From NCBI GenBank assembly GCA_035048485.1, contig CM068582.1, positions 14,512,001 through 14,576,000 of the forward strand: a stretch of 64,000 nucleotides of DNA, in the 5' to 3' direction. Positions 43,531 through 57,450 of this stretch are shown here, piece by piece. The notes beneath the pieces were generated by a model, which saw only the letters and a list, made by a program, of their open reading frames with translations, did not search any database and was not told where the DNA came from. Both the position numbers and the translations under genes were made by a program. Origin of the DNA: Pteria penguin (lineage: Eukaryota; Mollusca; Bivalvia; Pterioida; Pteriidae). Position 1 is the stretch's first letter; each line of letters starts with the position of its first letter.

Positions 43531-44429
43531 AAGAAATCAATAAATAAGCTTTTTTCCCTCGAAGTTTTATTAAAACGAAGCAGACACAATTTCAAGGTGG
43601 CATTCATTTATGTATCAGTCCTTAAGCAGAATGTTGAAACAGCTTTTATAACACTGGTACGTTTTTCATTCTTACCGCGCACTCCTCTATGACATCTTGT
43701 CTCATATTGCACTTGATGTGTCTTTGGTTAAAAATATGTAAGTGTCATATCACTGTATTTACATAAAAATATCATTAATAAAACGAATCATGAAAAAGTG
43801 TGATGTAATCTTTTTTAGATAATACAAATGCAGGAATGTTATGATATCATACTAAACAAAAATAGAGATTCAACAGATGAAAAGCTCTACTCTAACATAT
43901 TTAACGGAGAATTTTGTGAAAATAACCTTACATTATAATCTGCAAATACAATGTCTGATAATTGTACCGTGTTGCGTGTATGATCGACCAGTGAGGCGAT
44001 ATTAAAGAAGAGAGTGTTCATGACGATAGCGCTTTAAAACCATTTGAATTGTCCAGTAGACAAAGATACTAAAACAGCGAGTAATGAAGTATCAACGAGA
44101 CTCTTCATAAGCTGCAGATATTAGCCACATTTCACACGAGATAAAATAAGAGCAGGGTTAAGGTATTTATTGTAACTTTATAATTTAAAGAAGGATAAAA
44201 CAATAACTTTGAATACCTTTTGAAAGTTGAAATTACCGAACACGTTTCTATTTTACCTCGATAATCATAACAGCGGATCAGACACAAAAATGTAATTGAG
44301 AAAATAATACCTCAGGAGAATTTTTTGTAAGGTCTCGTATCACAAAATGTCATTGTTAATGTAATACCTAAGAATTCTGTTCAACGTCACGTGTTATTGC
44401 ATTCAAACACGTAAATTGAAGTCACCTCA

Positions 44430-44700
44430 GAGAACTGACCTTTATACAGAGGTGACTTTTACTCAAGACGAGAGGTCAGAAAAATCTTCCCACGAAAAGT
44501 TTATAGAATAATATGTTAGTGTAAATTATATGTAAGGCGCTATCGGCGTGAATCGGGACGTCATCTGACTAGGTTTGCATACGTCGGTATGGGGCTGTAG
44601 AGGTAACCAATATAAGACCTATGGTCATGGCAATGATCTCGGGATCATACTGTAGAAGTCGAACGCGAGATTTTATTTATATATTACTTAACAAAAAATA
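44430..44700 (-). pseudogene. Diverged retroelement coding remnant
   Basis: GGGGCTGTAGAGGTAACCAA, TATAAGACCTATGGTCATGG and CATACTGTAGAAGTCGAACG correspond to the coding end at 31780-31860 on the minus strand. No continuous frame remains. Confidence 0.45.
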
Positions 44701-46026
44701 TGTGTCAGTGCCTGAAAATTCTTATGTAAATACAATTACACCGGGAAAGACACATTAACGTTCAGCAGTTTGACAGTTGACTAGTGTGTGTTTAAATTTG
44801 ACAGTTGATGAAATTTTTCTCACACAAATAGCGAAATGGAGAATCGTATCTCAGATAAAACTGCAGATAACAGAGGTTATCGGTCGAATTTGAAAAAGAT
44901 ATCACTATGATCGAGTAAATCTAATGTTCTTTGATTGGATTAATAGTTGCAAATTCACCTTCTAAACATTTATTTGTCGCTGAAATTCCAATTTTTGATG
45001 AAAAATGTCTCTAACCCTCTCCCACAAATTGCCGATAACGAGAGTTAGAGAAAGACAGATAATCCAGGACTTACAGAAAGACAGCGGCATATCTTTTGTG
45101 GCCGATTGCGGTATGTTAAAGTATGATATTTATTGTTGATAGTACAATAATATATATGACGTGAAAGGTAAACGTTCCGAATCTCGGTTAAGAGTGATTT
45201 CATTAAATTAATAGACAAATAAAGAAATTTTGAAAGCTTGAAAAGAACCATCGGTAAGCTTTTGTGAGAATGTTTCGTCTACTTACACTCTATAAAATGG
45301 GGTGATGGATACAATTATATGAATAGTCAACACAAATACTTTACAAGACAATACTAATATCGTACAAGCTGACTTAAGTTTTGGACAAGTGAGAGGCAGA
45401 ATCGTGTACCCATTGAATAAATATAATATTAGAAAATACGTCTCATTACGTAACTACTTTCTTCCGACAATAGTAGACGTATACATCCCCTCGATATAAA
45501 GAATGTTAGGTAAACAAATTATACAAAGTTCTCTCCGTAGAACTATAATAATCACATTCAGAGATTACCGATATAGAACTTGCCACACAGCATTCCTGAT
45601 GAAATATCAGAATTCATGCAGGCGGTAAACTCTACCCATACATCCCATCGTTGCTTGTTTGTTGTGTTTGGTAGTTTTAGCAAAAAGTTTTAAAGCACGC
45701 CGTTTTATGTCACATTTAGAACGCTTGATTCAAATGCTAAAAGAACCCTTGATATAAAGACTTCTTTAGACTATTTATTATGTTCGATCCTATTTTATTA
45801 CTTAATTCTGGAAGCAAAGTAGGCAGAAAAACGACAAATTGAAATCATTATCCATGTTTTACTGTGTTAAGCCTTCCACTGCCATTAAAGTTGCCCTAAA
45901 CAAATATGTTTAATGTGAGGGAATTGGAATATCTTAGTAATAAATACCCAGCAATTGAACTTCGTTTCAAAAGATGTGAATAAGAATTTCTCTGGTGGTA
46001 GACAGTGTCTTCATGGCAAAGAGTTG

Positions 46027-47252
46027 TTAGCTCACATGAGCTGAAAGCTCTAGTAAGCTATTCTTATAGGCTGTGGGTCGGCCTCCGTCCGTGCGTCCGA
46101 AAACTTTTAACATTTTCGACTTCTTTCGAACCGCATCGGGGATTTTGATGAAACTTAACATACATGAAATACTATAAGTCCTCTACCAAGTTTGTTCATT
46201 TCATCCAAATTTGTTGACAAGTTATAGCTAAAAGTATCTCTCTTTCAAAATCTTCTCCAGAGCCACTGTGCGGATGATAAAACTAATGCCGTCTGAGTGA
46301 TCTAGAAGGATGTGTGTTTCAAGTTTGTTCATTTCATTGAGATCAAATAAAAAATTTTGACGCTTTATTGACTTTTTTCGGACTTTGACCTTTTCATGAA
46401 AAATAGCATGGACTTCATCAATATTTTCTATATGGTTGACTTTTAATGTATCGAAATGCTTATTTTAGCCAGAATGTAATAAAGGAATGTTCTTTTGAAA
46501 TAATTTTGACAACAGTTTTATTTTTTGATTTTTAATATTGCAATAAATATAGAAGACATTTACCTTTTAACTTTGTGCACCAGATGCGCATTTCGGCAAT
46601 TTATGCTCTTCAGTGATGCTCTTGGCCGAATGATTGGAATTCTCATATTATATAAATATTTGAAGAGCAGTATTGAAACCAAACTGACCGAAAAAGTGAA
46701 CCAAAGAACAATCTAAGGACAAAGCAATAAGGCAAATAATGTTTTATATATCTCATGTTAGCGATATAGGCCCACTTTGGTCTCTCTAAGTAATCTTAGA
46801 AACAAATGCAGTCTCCACCTTTATACCAAGTATTTTTAAGGCGGTGAGCATTTGCTCGAGAATCTTCTAGCGATCCCGCAGATTTTACCTCTGCACCACC
46901 AAAAAAGTAGCACCTTCTTTAAAGTGCTTAAAGTAGTGAAAGTTCTTGAAATAAGTCCCTTTGTTATCTTTGTTGTATACATACATCTTCCTTTCTGACA
47001 AAGCTTTACATCTTTCTATCACATTGTGGTGTTTCATGATATAGGGCTGTTGATGCTTAAGCTTTCATCTTCATTCCGTTCTAAAAACTGTACGAATTCA
47101 ACAAAAGTGATGAACACAACTGTTCAATTTCTACTACTTCTTATAGCTTTAGATTATAATCAGCTCGATGCCGTTGAGGGACTTCAAACATTTCTGCTTT
47201 AATATATTTGGGCAGTTAGATGATCAGGTGAGCGATGTGGCCCATGGGCATC
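46027..47252. mobile_element. Dispersed bivalve-type element starting TTAGCTCACATGAGCT
   Basis: The left end TTAGCTCACATGAGCTGAAA with GGGTCGGCCTCCGTCCGTGC, and the right end GATCAGGTGAGCGATGTGGC followed by CCATGGGCATC, are both typical of a very common bivalve repeat. The internal part (46560-46735) carries a copy of the CATCACTGAAGAGACATAA repeat in reverse, apparently nested. The class is not certain. Confidence 0.6.
46560..46735 (-). repeat. Copy of the dispersed CATCACTGAAGAGACATAA repeat
   Basis: TTGTGCACCAGATGCGCATT, TTCAGTGATGCTCTTGGCCG and AAATATTTGAAGAGC, then CGAAAAAGTGAACCAAAGAA, give the reverse-complement order of the copy at 16900-17032. It is the longest minus-strand copy in the window. 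Confidence 0.7.
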
Positions 47253-49159
47253 TTTTTAGATTTACTCGTAAACATTGTGATAAAGTCTTAGTATGATACA
47301 TAGTTTCGTAAATGTTACAGTTGAGCCTGTGAAACTTTACCTAAATTGTTGAAAACGATATCGTCTATTTACGCTAACGCCTCATTCTGCATAATCTGCT
47401 GTTATATTACTTAGAAAAGTACACTTGATGCTTTAATAACCTGAGGCTAACGAGATGCAGTTTTAATGCATACGAAACTAGTGTGTTGTCACTGCGACAT
47501 TCACATTACGTAGAATGCTGTAGGACCTCCGGAACTCGCTTTTGAGACCAAATACATTATAAATTGTGTACTAAGATTCTTAAGATGACATATGCATTTA
47601 ATGCTATTGATATATTTATTCAATGAAAGAGGCAACATCAAATTTCTCTGAAATACTTAAAATATATACAATCGGTTCGTAAGTAATTACAGTAGAAGTA
47701 AAGCAGAGTGTTTTATCCCCTCGAATTACTCTGAGTTTTGACCAATGGTTCTACTTCACATCATGTTAAATGATTTAGCCGATTTGGAAGAACAACTATT
47801 TGCAAAATGTGCATTCGAAATGGAAAACCCGATTAACGAGACTGATGCACTGACAAACAAACATGTTGACAAGACCAAAACTTGATAAAAGCGTAATAAA
47901 TTGATCTTAGATTCCCGACAACATACCTTTAGCACACGTTATGAATAAATTGCTGATAAAATATGAACTTAACTGTGATCTCACAATGAAACTACGTAAT
48001 GCTCGTGCTTAAAGTTGGATCTGGCGATCCCTCAATACTAATTTTCAATGCAGCACTAGGAGACTCTCTGGAAGCTGAATAGATTATACGGTACTCAAAT
48101 GTTGTAATTCCACATCACCCATATTGAGAGTGTTCAACAGACAAAGACTGACATATCATCGTAAATCAACGGAGATTCTTGAACATAACAATTACAAGTG
48201 TTACCGTCTGTAATAGAAACAATAAATCAACGTATAAAATATTGTTAAGTATTTTGTCATCACGTAAAAACACATGTAGAATATGTTAATCTTCTTGTTG
48301 TTTGGAAATATAATGCAACACTTCTCTAGAAAAGTTTAAAATTGGTTCTTCTGATTAAAAGATATACTCTCGAATACTTTTAAGTTAATACAAACTATGT
48401 CAAGTTGAACAACACAACTCTGTTGACAAAATCAGTGTGTTTGTGAAAATGTATTCTTTTTTATTTTACAATTGCTTCTGCAACAGTTTTTTGATTATCC
48501 CGAATATTCATATAAAAAACAAAATGAATGATGTCAACAAGTAATTATCTTTAGGAATGACACAGTTGCAAGTGTGTTGCTTCGTTCCAGACTGATGCTC
48601 ACTGAAACTGAAATCTCAATATAATCAAATAAATTCCACAAGCTACACATGCTGTTTTTTGTAAGGTGGTATGATTATCAATGTCACGTAATGATGTAAT
48701 TATTTTGTTAATCTTGTTCATTAACAGGTCTCTTATTTTCTTTTAACATTGCACTATTATGAATGTTTTAAGATTATAACAAAGGATAATAATTGCAGCT
48801 ACGTAAACGTGATTTCTATTACTCCCGACGATGCCGTTTCATTTTGTGTGGTAATTTTCGAAATTAACTTGGAATTTAAGTATTCTATTGTGAAATAAAG
48901 AGAATGTCTAAGGAATGGGTTGCGACTTTCCTATTTCATTTAAACATAATGCTCATATAATGTGCAACAATTTTCAGCCAAAAAATATTGTGATTTGATA
49001 GAAGATCACCTATTCCGATTCAAAGTAGACTTGATTAATATTGGATATTTTTGTACCTTATGGCATATTGCATATATATACGTCATAAGTACAAATTGGA
49101 GTATCATAGGATACCCAGTAAATTCTAGATGAAGCGAATTCGTGATGGTTTCAGCAACT

Positions 49160-49250
49160 AAAATTAGGAATCCAAATTAAATGAGATGAGACCATAAGGA
49201 GTGAGCCTCTCTTACTAGGATAATGCATCCGTCGCAAACGTTATATAAAA
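49160..49250 (-). repeat. Dispersed tail repeat fragment
   Basis: AAATGAGATGAGACCATAAG, GAGTGAGCCTCTC and GCATCCGTCGCAAACG match the minus-strand copy at 38325-38400. Confidence 0.45.
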
Positions 49251-49345
49251 CCAATTTTGTTTAGTGGTAAAGTCATATAGGTAATTTAATTTGAAAGAAG
49301 TCCGTCACTGTAGGTGATCTTACTCTAGAATATCACATAACATTC

Positions 49346-49608
49346 ATGGTTGATTGATTGAATGAATATTTATTTATATCACTCTACAATTATTTCACAT
49401 ATATGGTGAAGGCATCTGCCTGATTCGTTGCATGCACATTTCGACCTTTGTAACGGACCCACCCGAAACAGTGAAGGAGTTTAACGTGCCACGCCTACCG
49501 TGATATGAAACCTCGGTTTTTACTGTTTCATCCGCCCAGGGCGGGAGTCAAACCCGGAACCTCTCGATCGCGAGCCGAGCACCTTATCCACTAGGCTACA
49601 CCGGCTTT
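49346..49608 (-). mobile_element. Full-length tRNA-derived SINE with target duplication
   Basis: Minus-strand head GCCGGTGTAGCCTAGTGGAT (A-box), then GGGTTTGACTCCCGC (B-box), a 170-bp body with CACGGTAGGCGTGGCACGTT, and an end in TCAATCAATCAACC. The 9-bp direct repeat ATAACATTC flanks it (49337-49345 and 49609-49617). It is the reference copy for the other SINE fragments here. Confidence 0.9.
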
Positions 49609-51429
49609 ATAACATTCCTGAAATGGTAAACCTTATACTGTTCAGCAAATCTTTGTATCGACAATAGAAATTCTTCATTGACTGTCCTCGATTTTATGCC
49701 GTGTTAGTCGCATAGACCGTGGATCACACAATTCAAAAGAGATATATGTTTTAGTAGCATATGTGTTTATAAGTTGTGAAATTAAAAAGACATCGACATC
49801 TGAGGACGTTGTTGCTCAGGAAGGGAACATTAGTGGTATGGAAGGTGAACTCGAAACGTTTGTCTTGAAGAGAAGTGTGTAACTGGCCATTTGTACTAAT
49901 GAACAAGTACAAGTTTATGTATGAAGCAGAGGTGTTGATGTATGTCGTGTTGTTGGTCTTAATTCAGCGGTGTGCATATGACGTAGGTAATTCTGAAGTT
50001 TGGGTTAATCATGGAATGAATGAATCATCGTATCTAGCACATTTATTGATTTAAAATTTTTGATATGATACATGTCATTATATACTTTTTTTCACAAATC
50101 AAATTCAGCAGTGAAACAAACGTGATAATATAGAAGAAAATAAGAGATGTTTACTTTTTCCAGTGAATAGCTTAAAGTTACCATGAGGGCAAAACGAATG
50201 AAAAATAGCATAAGAAACAGGATCATATATGTATAAACCTGATCATAAATTTATGTTAAATATGTAACACGTGACTGTAGACTCACAACCCACCCACCCC
50301 TCACACACACACACATAGGTTCTGATAATCATACGCAACCTCGCGTTGACATAAACTACCATGCCATACTAGCACATGGTGGGCAATTTTTTTCTGTTAA
50401 TGATAAATATTAGGATATACGTAAGTGTACATATTTTGGCGGATCATCAAAATGTAAATGTTTATAACAATAAAATTGTGTTTTCGCAAGCTGTTTGAAG
50501 TATGGAAATAATTTATATTTTTAACACAAGTGCAATATCCCTACATATATGACTGCCGAATAGATGCAGTTTATAAGTAAATGCAATGTATCATAACAAA
50601 GAGTAACAAAGGAAAATTACGTAAATAACAAAATTAATTTACCCACTTTTTAAAGAAGTAATTAATCAGTAATGCTTCTAATTTTTATATCTCTTTAAAG
50701 GTTTCAACCTTACATCCTGTGATTAAAATTTCAACTCGTAAATACAGCAAATCCATTAGCATCAGCTACCTAGATGATTAAAAATGACCTTATAACCAAG
50801 GAAAAAAAAATAGTTCAAACATTTAAAACCCATTAACGCATGGAAGTTTATCACCATGCGTAATCCAGCTGACATTCAAGATATCTTTAAAAACAAAGTT
50901 AGCAGTCAAGGAGTACATCACCTTATTTACAATCAGTACATCGATATAGGACCGAGCTTTAACAGCATATATTTGCTTATTTCGTTATAATATCATTCAA
51001 AGCAAGGATAACAAATTAGGGCAGTTCATAACCGTAGGTTATGAAAAATATAGTGAATTCTTAAACACATAGTAATATAAAAAATACATTTATTTCCTTT
51101 AAATATCTCCATCTCAAACTACCAGTTATATAATTTTGAATTGTATGCATCTATTCCAGCGTTATCTAACATATACAGAATGCTTTTCAGTGTGACATTT
51201 CAGCTTTTCAATTTAAAGTCTCTTTCAAAAACGTCGAATGTCAAAGTATGTACACTGAATTAATTTACCATCAATAAGTACATAACAATGCCAAGAAGAA
51301 AATATAAATATAATACATTTTATTAGAATGTTTTGAGGGATTATATAATATAAAAATTGGCATACATGTGTAGTTGATTGGTTTACATATGTGGAATTTA
51401 TAACTATATCACTATAATTTTGATTTCCA

Positions 51430-51490
51430 CAGTTAAGACCTTAAGCGTTACTGGAGAGACATAAGTTGTAGAAATGCGAATATGGTACAC
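51430..51490 (+). repeat. Copy of the dispersed CATCACTGAAGAGACATAA repeat
   Basis: CCACAGTTAAGACCTTAAGC, GTTACTGGAGAGACATAAGT and AGAAATGCGAATATGGTACA keep the family order. A similar copy with CCACAGTTAAGACC lies at 58808-58865, so these two form a subfamily. Confidence 0.6.
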
Positions 51491-52029
51491 TAAATTAATA
51501 AACGTATATTTGTTTTAATATTTATTACTTAGCCTGCGCATTAAACTTTTGAAATCTGCGATGTAAAATTAAAACATATTGTAAACCAATCAATATTGTT
51601 TTCGCCAAGGAAACCGCTGTTTTGAGAAATATGACAAAATTGGCAATTATGTAATCAATGATAATAATAATATGCTTGATCGCACCTGAAACATTCCTTA
51701 ATGTTGATTACTTACAATTATTGCTTACTAAAGTATGAAATGTACATCCAAATTAGCTGTCGTATAAGCCAACATACTTTCTAAACTATCTTCATTATGG
51801 TTGACCCGACCTTTATTGCCGAACGTCAAATCGATTCTCTGAAACTGTAATTCTATTCGCTAATTTCCATGTAATTTACTCCTCTAGTTTTATCATTGCC
51901 GCCTGGGGATGGAAATTTGTTAAGACATATGTCCTACGCAAAATACAGACGTTTAAATAATGTAAATTTGAAATAAAGATAGTGTTGATTGATAAGAAGT
52001 AGGTCTAGATTAAATGTTTTCTTCGTCCC

Positions 52030-52266
52030 TTGAGATGTCGGGAAGATGTTGTTGGAATCTACAAGTTTATTACTGCATTCAAGGGAATTGGAGCCTGGCG
52101 GTTTCCCAATGGTCGCTTTGTAGTGATTTGTCGACAAGCTTATTTGGTTAATGATGCCGTCACTTATAACACGGAAAGAATGCAGGCAGACGTCTTTCCA
52201 TGCAAAAAATGCCGATCCGAAAATGCATTGATTAAAACATCGGGATGGATTTCTTTTGACATGTAA
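52030..52266 (+). other. Unrecognised 78-codon open frame
   Basis: It starts MRCREDVVGIYKFITAFKGI and contains GAWRFPNGRFVVICRQAYLV and CKKC. Composition is less AT-driven than in the surroundings, with several Gly, Arg, Trp and Pro residues. No family, splice junctions or promoter are recognised. It could be part of an exon or of an old mobile element. Confidence 0.2.
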
Positions 52267-53629
52267 TCACTCAATCGGCACGGATCGAAATCAGCAATAT
52301 GAAAAATAAAATGGAAATCAACGTAAATGTACATGTATTGCATTTTTGATTGAAATTCATTATAGATAATAAATTACCTGTCTGTAGAAAAAAATCATGT
52401 TATCAGGAAAGGAAGAGACTCTGAGATTTAATCATATAATTCCATCTTTCACAATTATGATGGAAAGGATGAAGCAAAATATCGCTTTAAAGTAACAATC
52501 GTTTGCTAATTATTTGTGCAGAAAGGCAAAGGGATGATGTTTTTAAGAAGATCAAATTACATTGCCTTAAATACAGTCATCATAGAGTCAATATGGAAGA
52601 AATTATAATATTTATTTTTCTCATGATAATTTTTTTTTAATGATTACTGTTCTTGGACAATAATAATATAGATACTTAATGTGTAGTGGCTCTCGGTATT
52701 AACTCAGTTTATTATATACATTAGGTAAAAAAGACGTTGGCAATCAGCATTCTTTAATAAAGGAAAACCCTTTTTCAATTTCGTCAATTTCTATTAGAAA
52801 ACGTCATGTTTGAGCAGATATTATTGTATCCAAATGTATTTTTTCAATCTAAGAAAGAAAAATGAAAAATATAAAGGATTTTCTCTTTATCACGTTCCTA
52901 TGACCAATATTACCACTAGAGTTAGAATTTTAGTATCAAAATCAGTATAATGGTATCATTATCAATGTGTTTACAAAGAAATCCAGAATAATGGGTCTTA
53001 TATGGACCTCTGGAGACATATGTATGGGATCAAGGGTATTAGTGTGTAAGAAGAATTGTCACTATAATTGCTCTAATTTGTCCTATTCCATTCCCATATA
53101 TATGTGACAAATGCTCTGTCTGTTCCATACTATATACATGTATATACTATATATACGAGAAATGATGAAATATCCACTTTAAATTCGAAAGAAAAGTAAA
53201 AAGAAAAAAATTACACTTCGTCTTATGTGTTTGTTATTTTAGTTCTTTTTACAAACAAAATTGTATATTGTAGTTTATACGAAAAGGATAGTTCATTAGG
53301 CCACATACAGCCCAATATTTAGTTCAGCGACCTCCTCAGTTTTTGTCATGATCATTACTGAAGAGAAAGTACACCATACGAGTGTATCAAATTTAACAGA
53401 TGGATTACAGAATTTATATATGTTTACAGTGCATGCGTTCTCAACTATATATAAAATTGCAGAATTACGGTAATTGACTTCCATAACTAATAAGAAAATC
53501 TATTACAACTTGCTGATTAACAGTAAAGAACCATAGTTGTCCCTTTTTCTCAATGTTCTGCACTTTATAACCTGTTACTCCGTTTACAAATAAGTATTGT
53601 ATCATTTAGGGTGCCCGATATCCAGCTAA

Positions 53630-53730
53630 CTAACTAATTGTGTAACAAATGCCATTTCAATTGACCGTCCTAAAGCGATACCGTAACTGTTTAGTCACCC
53701 CGCGACATCGTCGTCGTCCTATTTAAATCA
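53630..53730 (+). mobile_element. Short retroelement tail fragment
   Basis: AATTGACCGTCCTAAAGCGATACC matches the GACCGTCCTAAGTCGGTATC block of the copy at 17950-19010. Nothing else of the element remains. Confidence 0.4.
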
Positions 53731-53940
53731 ATTTGCAATCGAATTTTGTGTAAGCGAATTAATTCATTTTGAAACATCTTATTCCTTTTCGACGAGATGA
53801 TACTTACAATCAACATTCATTTAGCTTTAGGCCTTATAACAATAGGGCTTTCGTAAGAAAACTCATCCCCGTGCGTTAATTTTTGGGAAATTGGTTCACA
53901 ATGCCATAATATGAAGAACATGTCTAAAAAACCATCAAAC

Positions 53941-54092
53941 CCTCCCTTTCCCCCCCCCCCACCCCCCCCCCCCCAAAAAAAACCCCAAACAAACAAAACA
54001 ATACAAACACACAGACAAAAAAACAAAAACAAAAACAAACAAAAAAAAAAAAAAAACCCCATTACAAAAACCACAATAACCCCCCCCCCTCC
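53941..54092 (+). repeat. C-run and CAAAA low-complexity tract
   Basis: Two poly-C stretches enclose an A-rich CAAAA tract. The opposing frames through it (Pro-rich on plus, Gly-rich on minus) are artefacts. Confidence 0.85.
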
Positions 54093-54129
54093 CCAAACAC
54101 ATGCACACATAAATAAAATCAAAACGAAA

Positions 54130-54985
54130 AAATCCATGGGCATTTATGACAATATATATGTTTTCTGCATCGATAGCGATTTACATGTTCTTGGCATCCA
54201 TGGCAATTTGTCCGTTCTGGGCATCCATAACAGTTTTTATGTTCTGGTCATCCTTAACGGTTTATATCTTCTGAACATTTATGACGGCTTATATGTTTTG
54301 GGCATCCAGGGCGGTTCTGTATTTTCCGTGCACTCATCTGGCTTACTTTGTTCTGGGCATCCATGAAGCTTTAAATGTTATGGGCATCCTTAACGGTTTA
54401 TATCTTCTGTGCGTCCATTGCTGTTTGTACGTTGTGGGCATCCATGGTGGTTTGCATATTCTGGGTATCCATGACGCTTTAAATGTAATGGGCATCCGTG
54501 ACTCTTTGTATGTTTTGGGCATTCGTGGTGGTTTATATCTTCTGGACACCCATGACGGTTTATGAGTTCTGAGCATCCAAGGTGGTTTGTATTTTCCGTG
54601 GTTTGTTTGTTCTGGGCCTCCATGACGATTTGTATGTCATAAACAGCCATGACACTTTGTATGTTCTTGCCATCCATGGCAGTGTGTATGTTCTAGTCAT
54701 TCATGGCGTTTGTATGTTTTGGCCATCCATGGCAGTATGTGTGTTCTGGCCATCCATGGTCGTTTGTACGTTCTGGTCATCAATGGTAGTGTGTATGTTC
54801 TGGCTATCCATATAACTTTGTATGTTCTGGCCATCCACTTCACTTTGTATGTTCTGGCTATCCATGGTGCTTTGTATGTTCTAGCCATCCATGACAGTGT
54901 GTATGTTCTGGCGATCCATGTTCGTTTGTATGTTCGGGCCATCCATGGTCGTTTGTACGTTCTGAGCTTTCATGTCGATTTGCTT
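54130..54985 (+). repeat. 27-bp minisatellite, about 31 copies
   Basis: The unit is close to GGCATCCATGGCGGTTTGTA plus TGTTCTG. Successive TTCTGG marks at 54188, 54215 and 54242 give a 27-bp period. As 27 is a multiple of three, frames stay in phase. Both strands show long openings: plus frames read as variants of LYVLAIHGS, minus frames as variants of ARTYKxPWM. Units diverge towards the left. No start context, signal peptide or splice site suggests a real protein. Confidence 0.88.
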
Positions 54986-56184
54986 TTCGCGTTCGCTCAG
55001 GACTGAATTTTTTCTTTAATTTGTTGTATATCGTGAATGGTTGAAACAGATGTATTATGCGTAGTTTCTACAAGTAGTCGATCCACTTGCACATGTAATG
55101 TAGGTAAAAATGAATTGGTCTAGTCTTATCAGTAGAAGGGATTTTATAAGTAAATTTACAGATTGATTACAGTGCCTTTGTTGTGGATCCGAAATCTGGT
55201 TAACTTGCCAATTAAATGATTATTGTCACTTCAGTTGAGTCTCCTATGACAGTATCATTGCTGAAATATATCTGATTTTTAATATCTTTTTCCTTACACA
55301 TATTACGTTTTTTACGCATATTCGTTTAGAATCATGTCATATAGCTAAGTCATAATTCAAAATATTGTTTAATTTGCTTAAAAACTTAATACTGAATTTT
55401 ACGCTACATTAAGCACTTAGAAATAATACGCATGTATTAATATACAGTGAATGAAATGCTGAAATATCATTGAAAAATTATGATATACATATATATTTAA
55501 AGACTTACATTCATATAATACAATCATTATAAAACATTTTGTGTTGTGTTGGGTGCAATATTGATATACCACCTACATTCGTGTTTTTCGTTATAATGCT
55601 TTACTAAGGGAGATAATTTGTAACTACAAATCATCAAAATGAAACCAGTTTAAGCATTCAAATCATGGAAAGAAGACATGCGTAGGTATTTGCAGATTTA
55701 AGTACATAAAGCAATGCTTAAGAGAATAATTATTTCTACCATAATTAACAAATGGCAAAAAGATTATATTGGATATTATAAATTAATGACATGAGTAAAT
55801 GTCTCTGAATGTATTATCAAAGGTTGGTGTCTATTGTTTTACACTTATGAATTCTCACATTTATTTAATAGGAAAACAGTATTGTTGAAGTGTGTATATA
55901 GCGTTTGATGTCACACTAAGCGAACCTGTTGATTAACCTTAATGTTTATTATACTAAACAAATGGCAGTATGTTTGATATTAAATATATATGTTACTGAG
56001 TGGGAAACAATGTCAATAATAAATCTGCATAACACTCAGGAATCTACATGATTTTAGTGGAATAGACTATGCTTCAGGTATTTGCGTGGGAGTGGGTCAG
56101 ATATGCCTTTCGAAAAGATAATGTATAGTACATGTACATATTGCTAATACAATCACAGAATGTTAATGTCGAAAGTATGATTGT

Positions 56185-56361
<177 letters not shown>

Positions 56362-57264
56362 ATTTATTATTTATCTGCGTAAACATAAAGACCTTTCATA
56401 CCTTAATAGGAAGCCGAGACAGTGTTACTTTGTACCTGTTACATTCTATTTTTCTATGTTGGCATATATGCTGTATGTATGTTCTGGGATTCCTTTTGGT
56501 AACTGCTAGAACAAATTGATTATCTTGTAATTGGCCTATGTACTCAATCTATCAATTTAATCAATTGCATATTTTGAATGGCAGAAGTGGATATGTCACG
56601 AATGATACAAACGCATGGTTGTCTGTTGTTCTCACCATTTCTCATAAAAATCAAAATTTAGATTTAATTGTAATGATAGTGGGGCCTCGTGCGCAATGAT
56701 TCGCTGAAAATTTAATTGCCCAATGCTTGTATCTTGAGATGTCTGCTGTATGTACAATCTGATACCATTTTTAGTTAACTTGGACTAGTTTACTTATACT
56801 CATTTGCAACTCTATCGATGTAGATCATAAAAGACTTGCGTACCACTTGCCAAGAATAAAGATCAATAAACAAATAGTCGTAAAATCTAAGAATCGTTAT
56901 ATCCCGTATACAATTATAATAAATCGTACAGAGTTAACAATAGGAGAATTAGTGAACATTGATATTTTGACTGGGGTATTGCATCACAAAATATAACCAC
57001 GGTTAACTAAAGTTTTTGTAAAGGGTTGTGATAGCCTTACGTCCGTATCGCTTCTTTGACGATTGCCCCTTTAACTTACAGTTCTTAGGCGGGACAACAC
57101 ATTCGTGAAAATCGTATACATTTTATATGTTTACGCTTGCTTGCTTTGCATATTTGTTATCAAACAACTGATGAGATGTGTTCTCCCTTCTTTTTATACT
57201 ACATAACCATGACTAATTTGTTGAAAACCTACCCCAACGTATAGATATCAATGGCAACTATTCC

Positions 57265-57450
57265 TTGTATCATTTACCCATCATAACAGAGGAATTTCAT
57301 CGCTACGGTAGTGGTCGTTGTTTAGATGTGAGAACATTAACATTTCTAGAAAAAAAGCCCGATGATTTTCGCATATACACAAGTGATCCTTCCCATCCTC
57401 ATAATTTTAGCGGTCGCCCGAGACGAACACTTTTGCTTCCGGGTCCCTGA
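57265..57450 (+). other. Unrecognised 61-codon open frame
   Basis: It starts MYHLPIITEEFHRYGSGRCL and contains FRIYTSDPSHPHNF. Composition is balanced, but no domain or splice sites were recognised. It may be a fragment of a mobile element or chance. Confidence 0.15.

Noticed and set aside
53817..54143. Gly-rich minus-strand and Pro-rich plus-strand frames
   Set aside because: Product of poly-C runs and the CAAAA tract.
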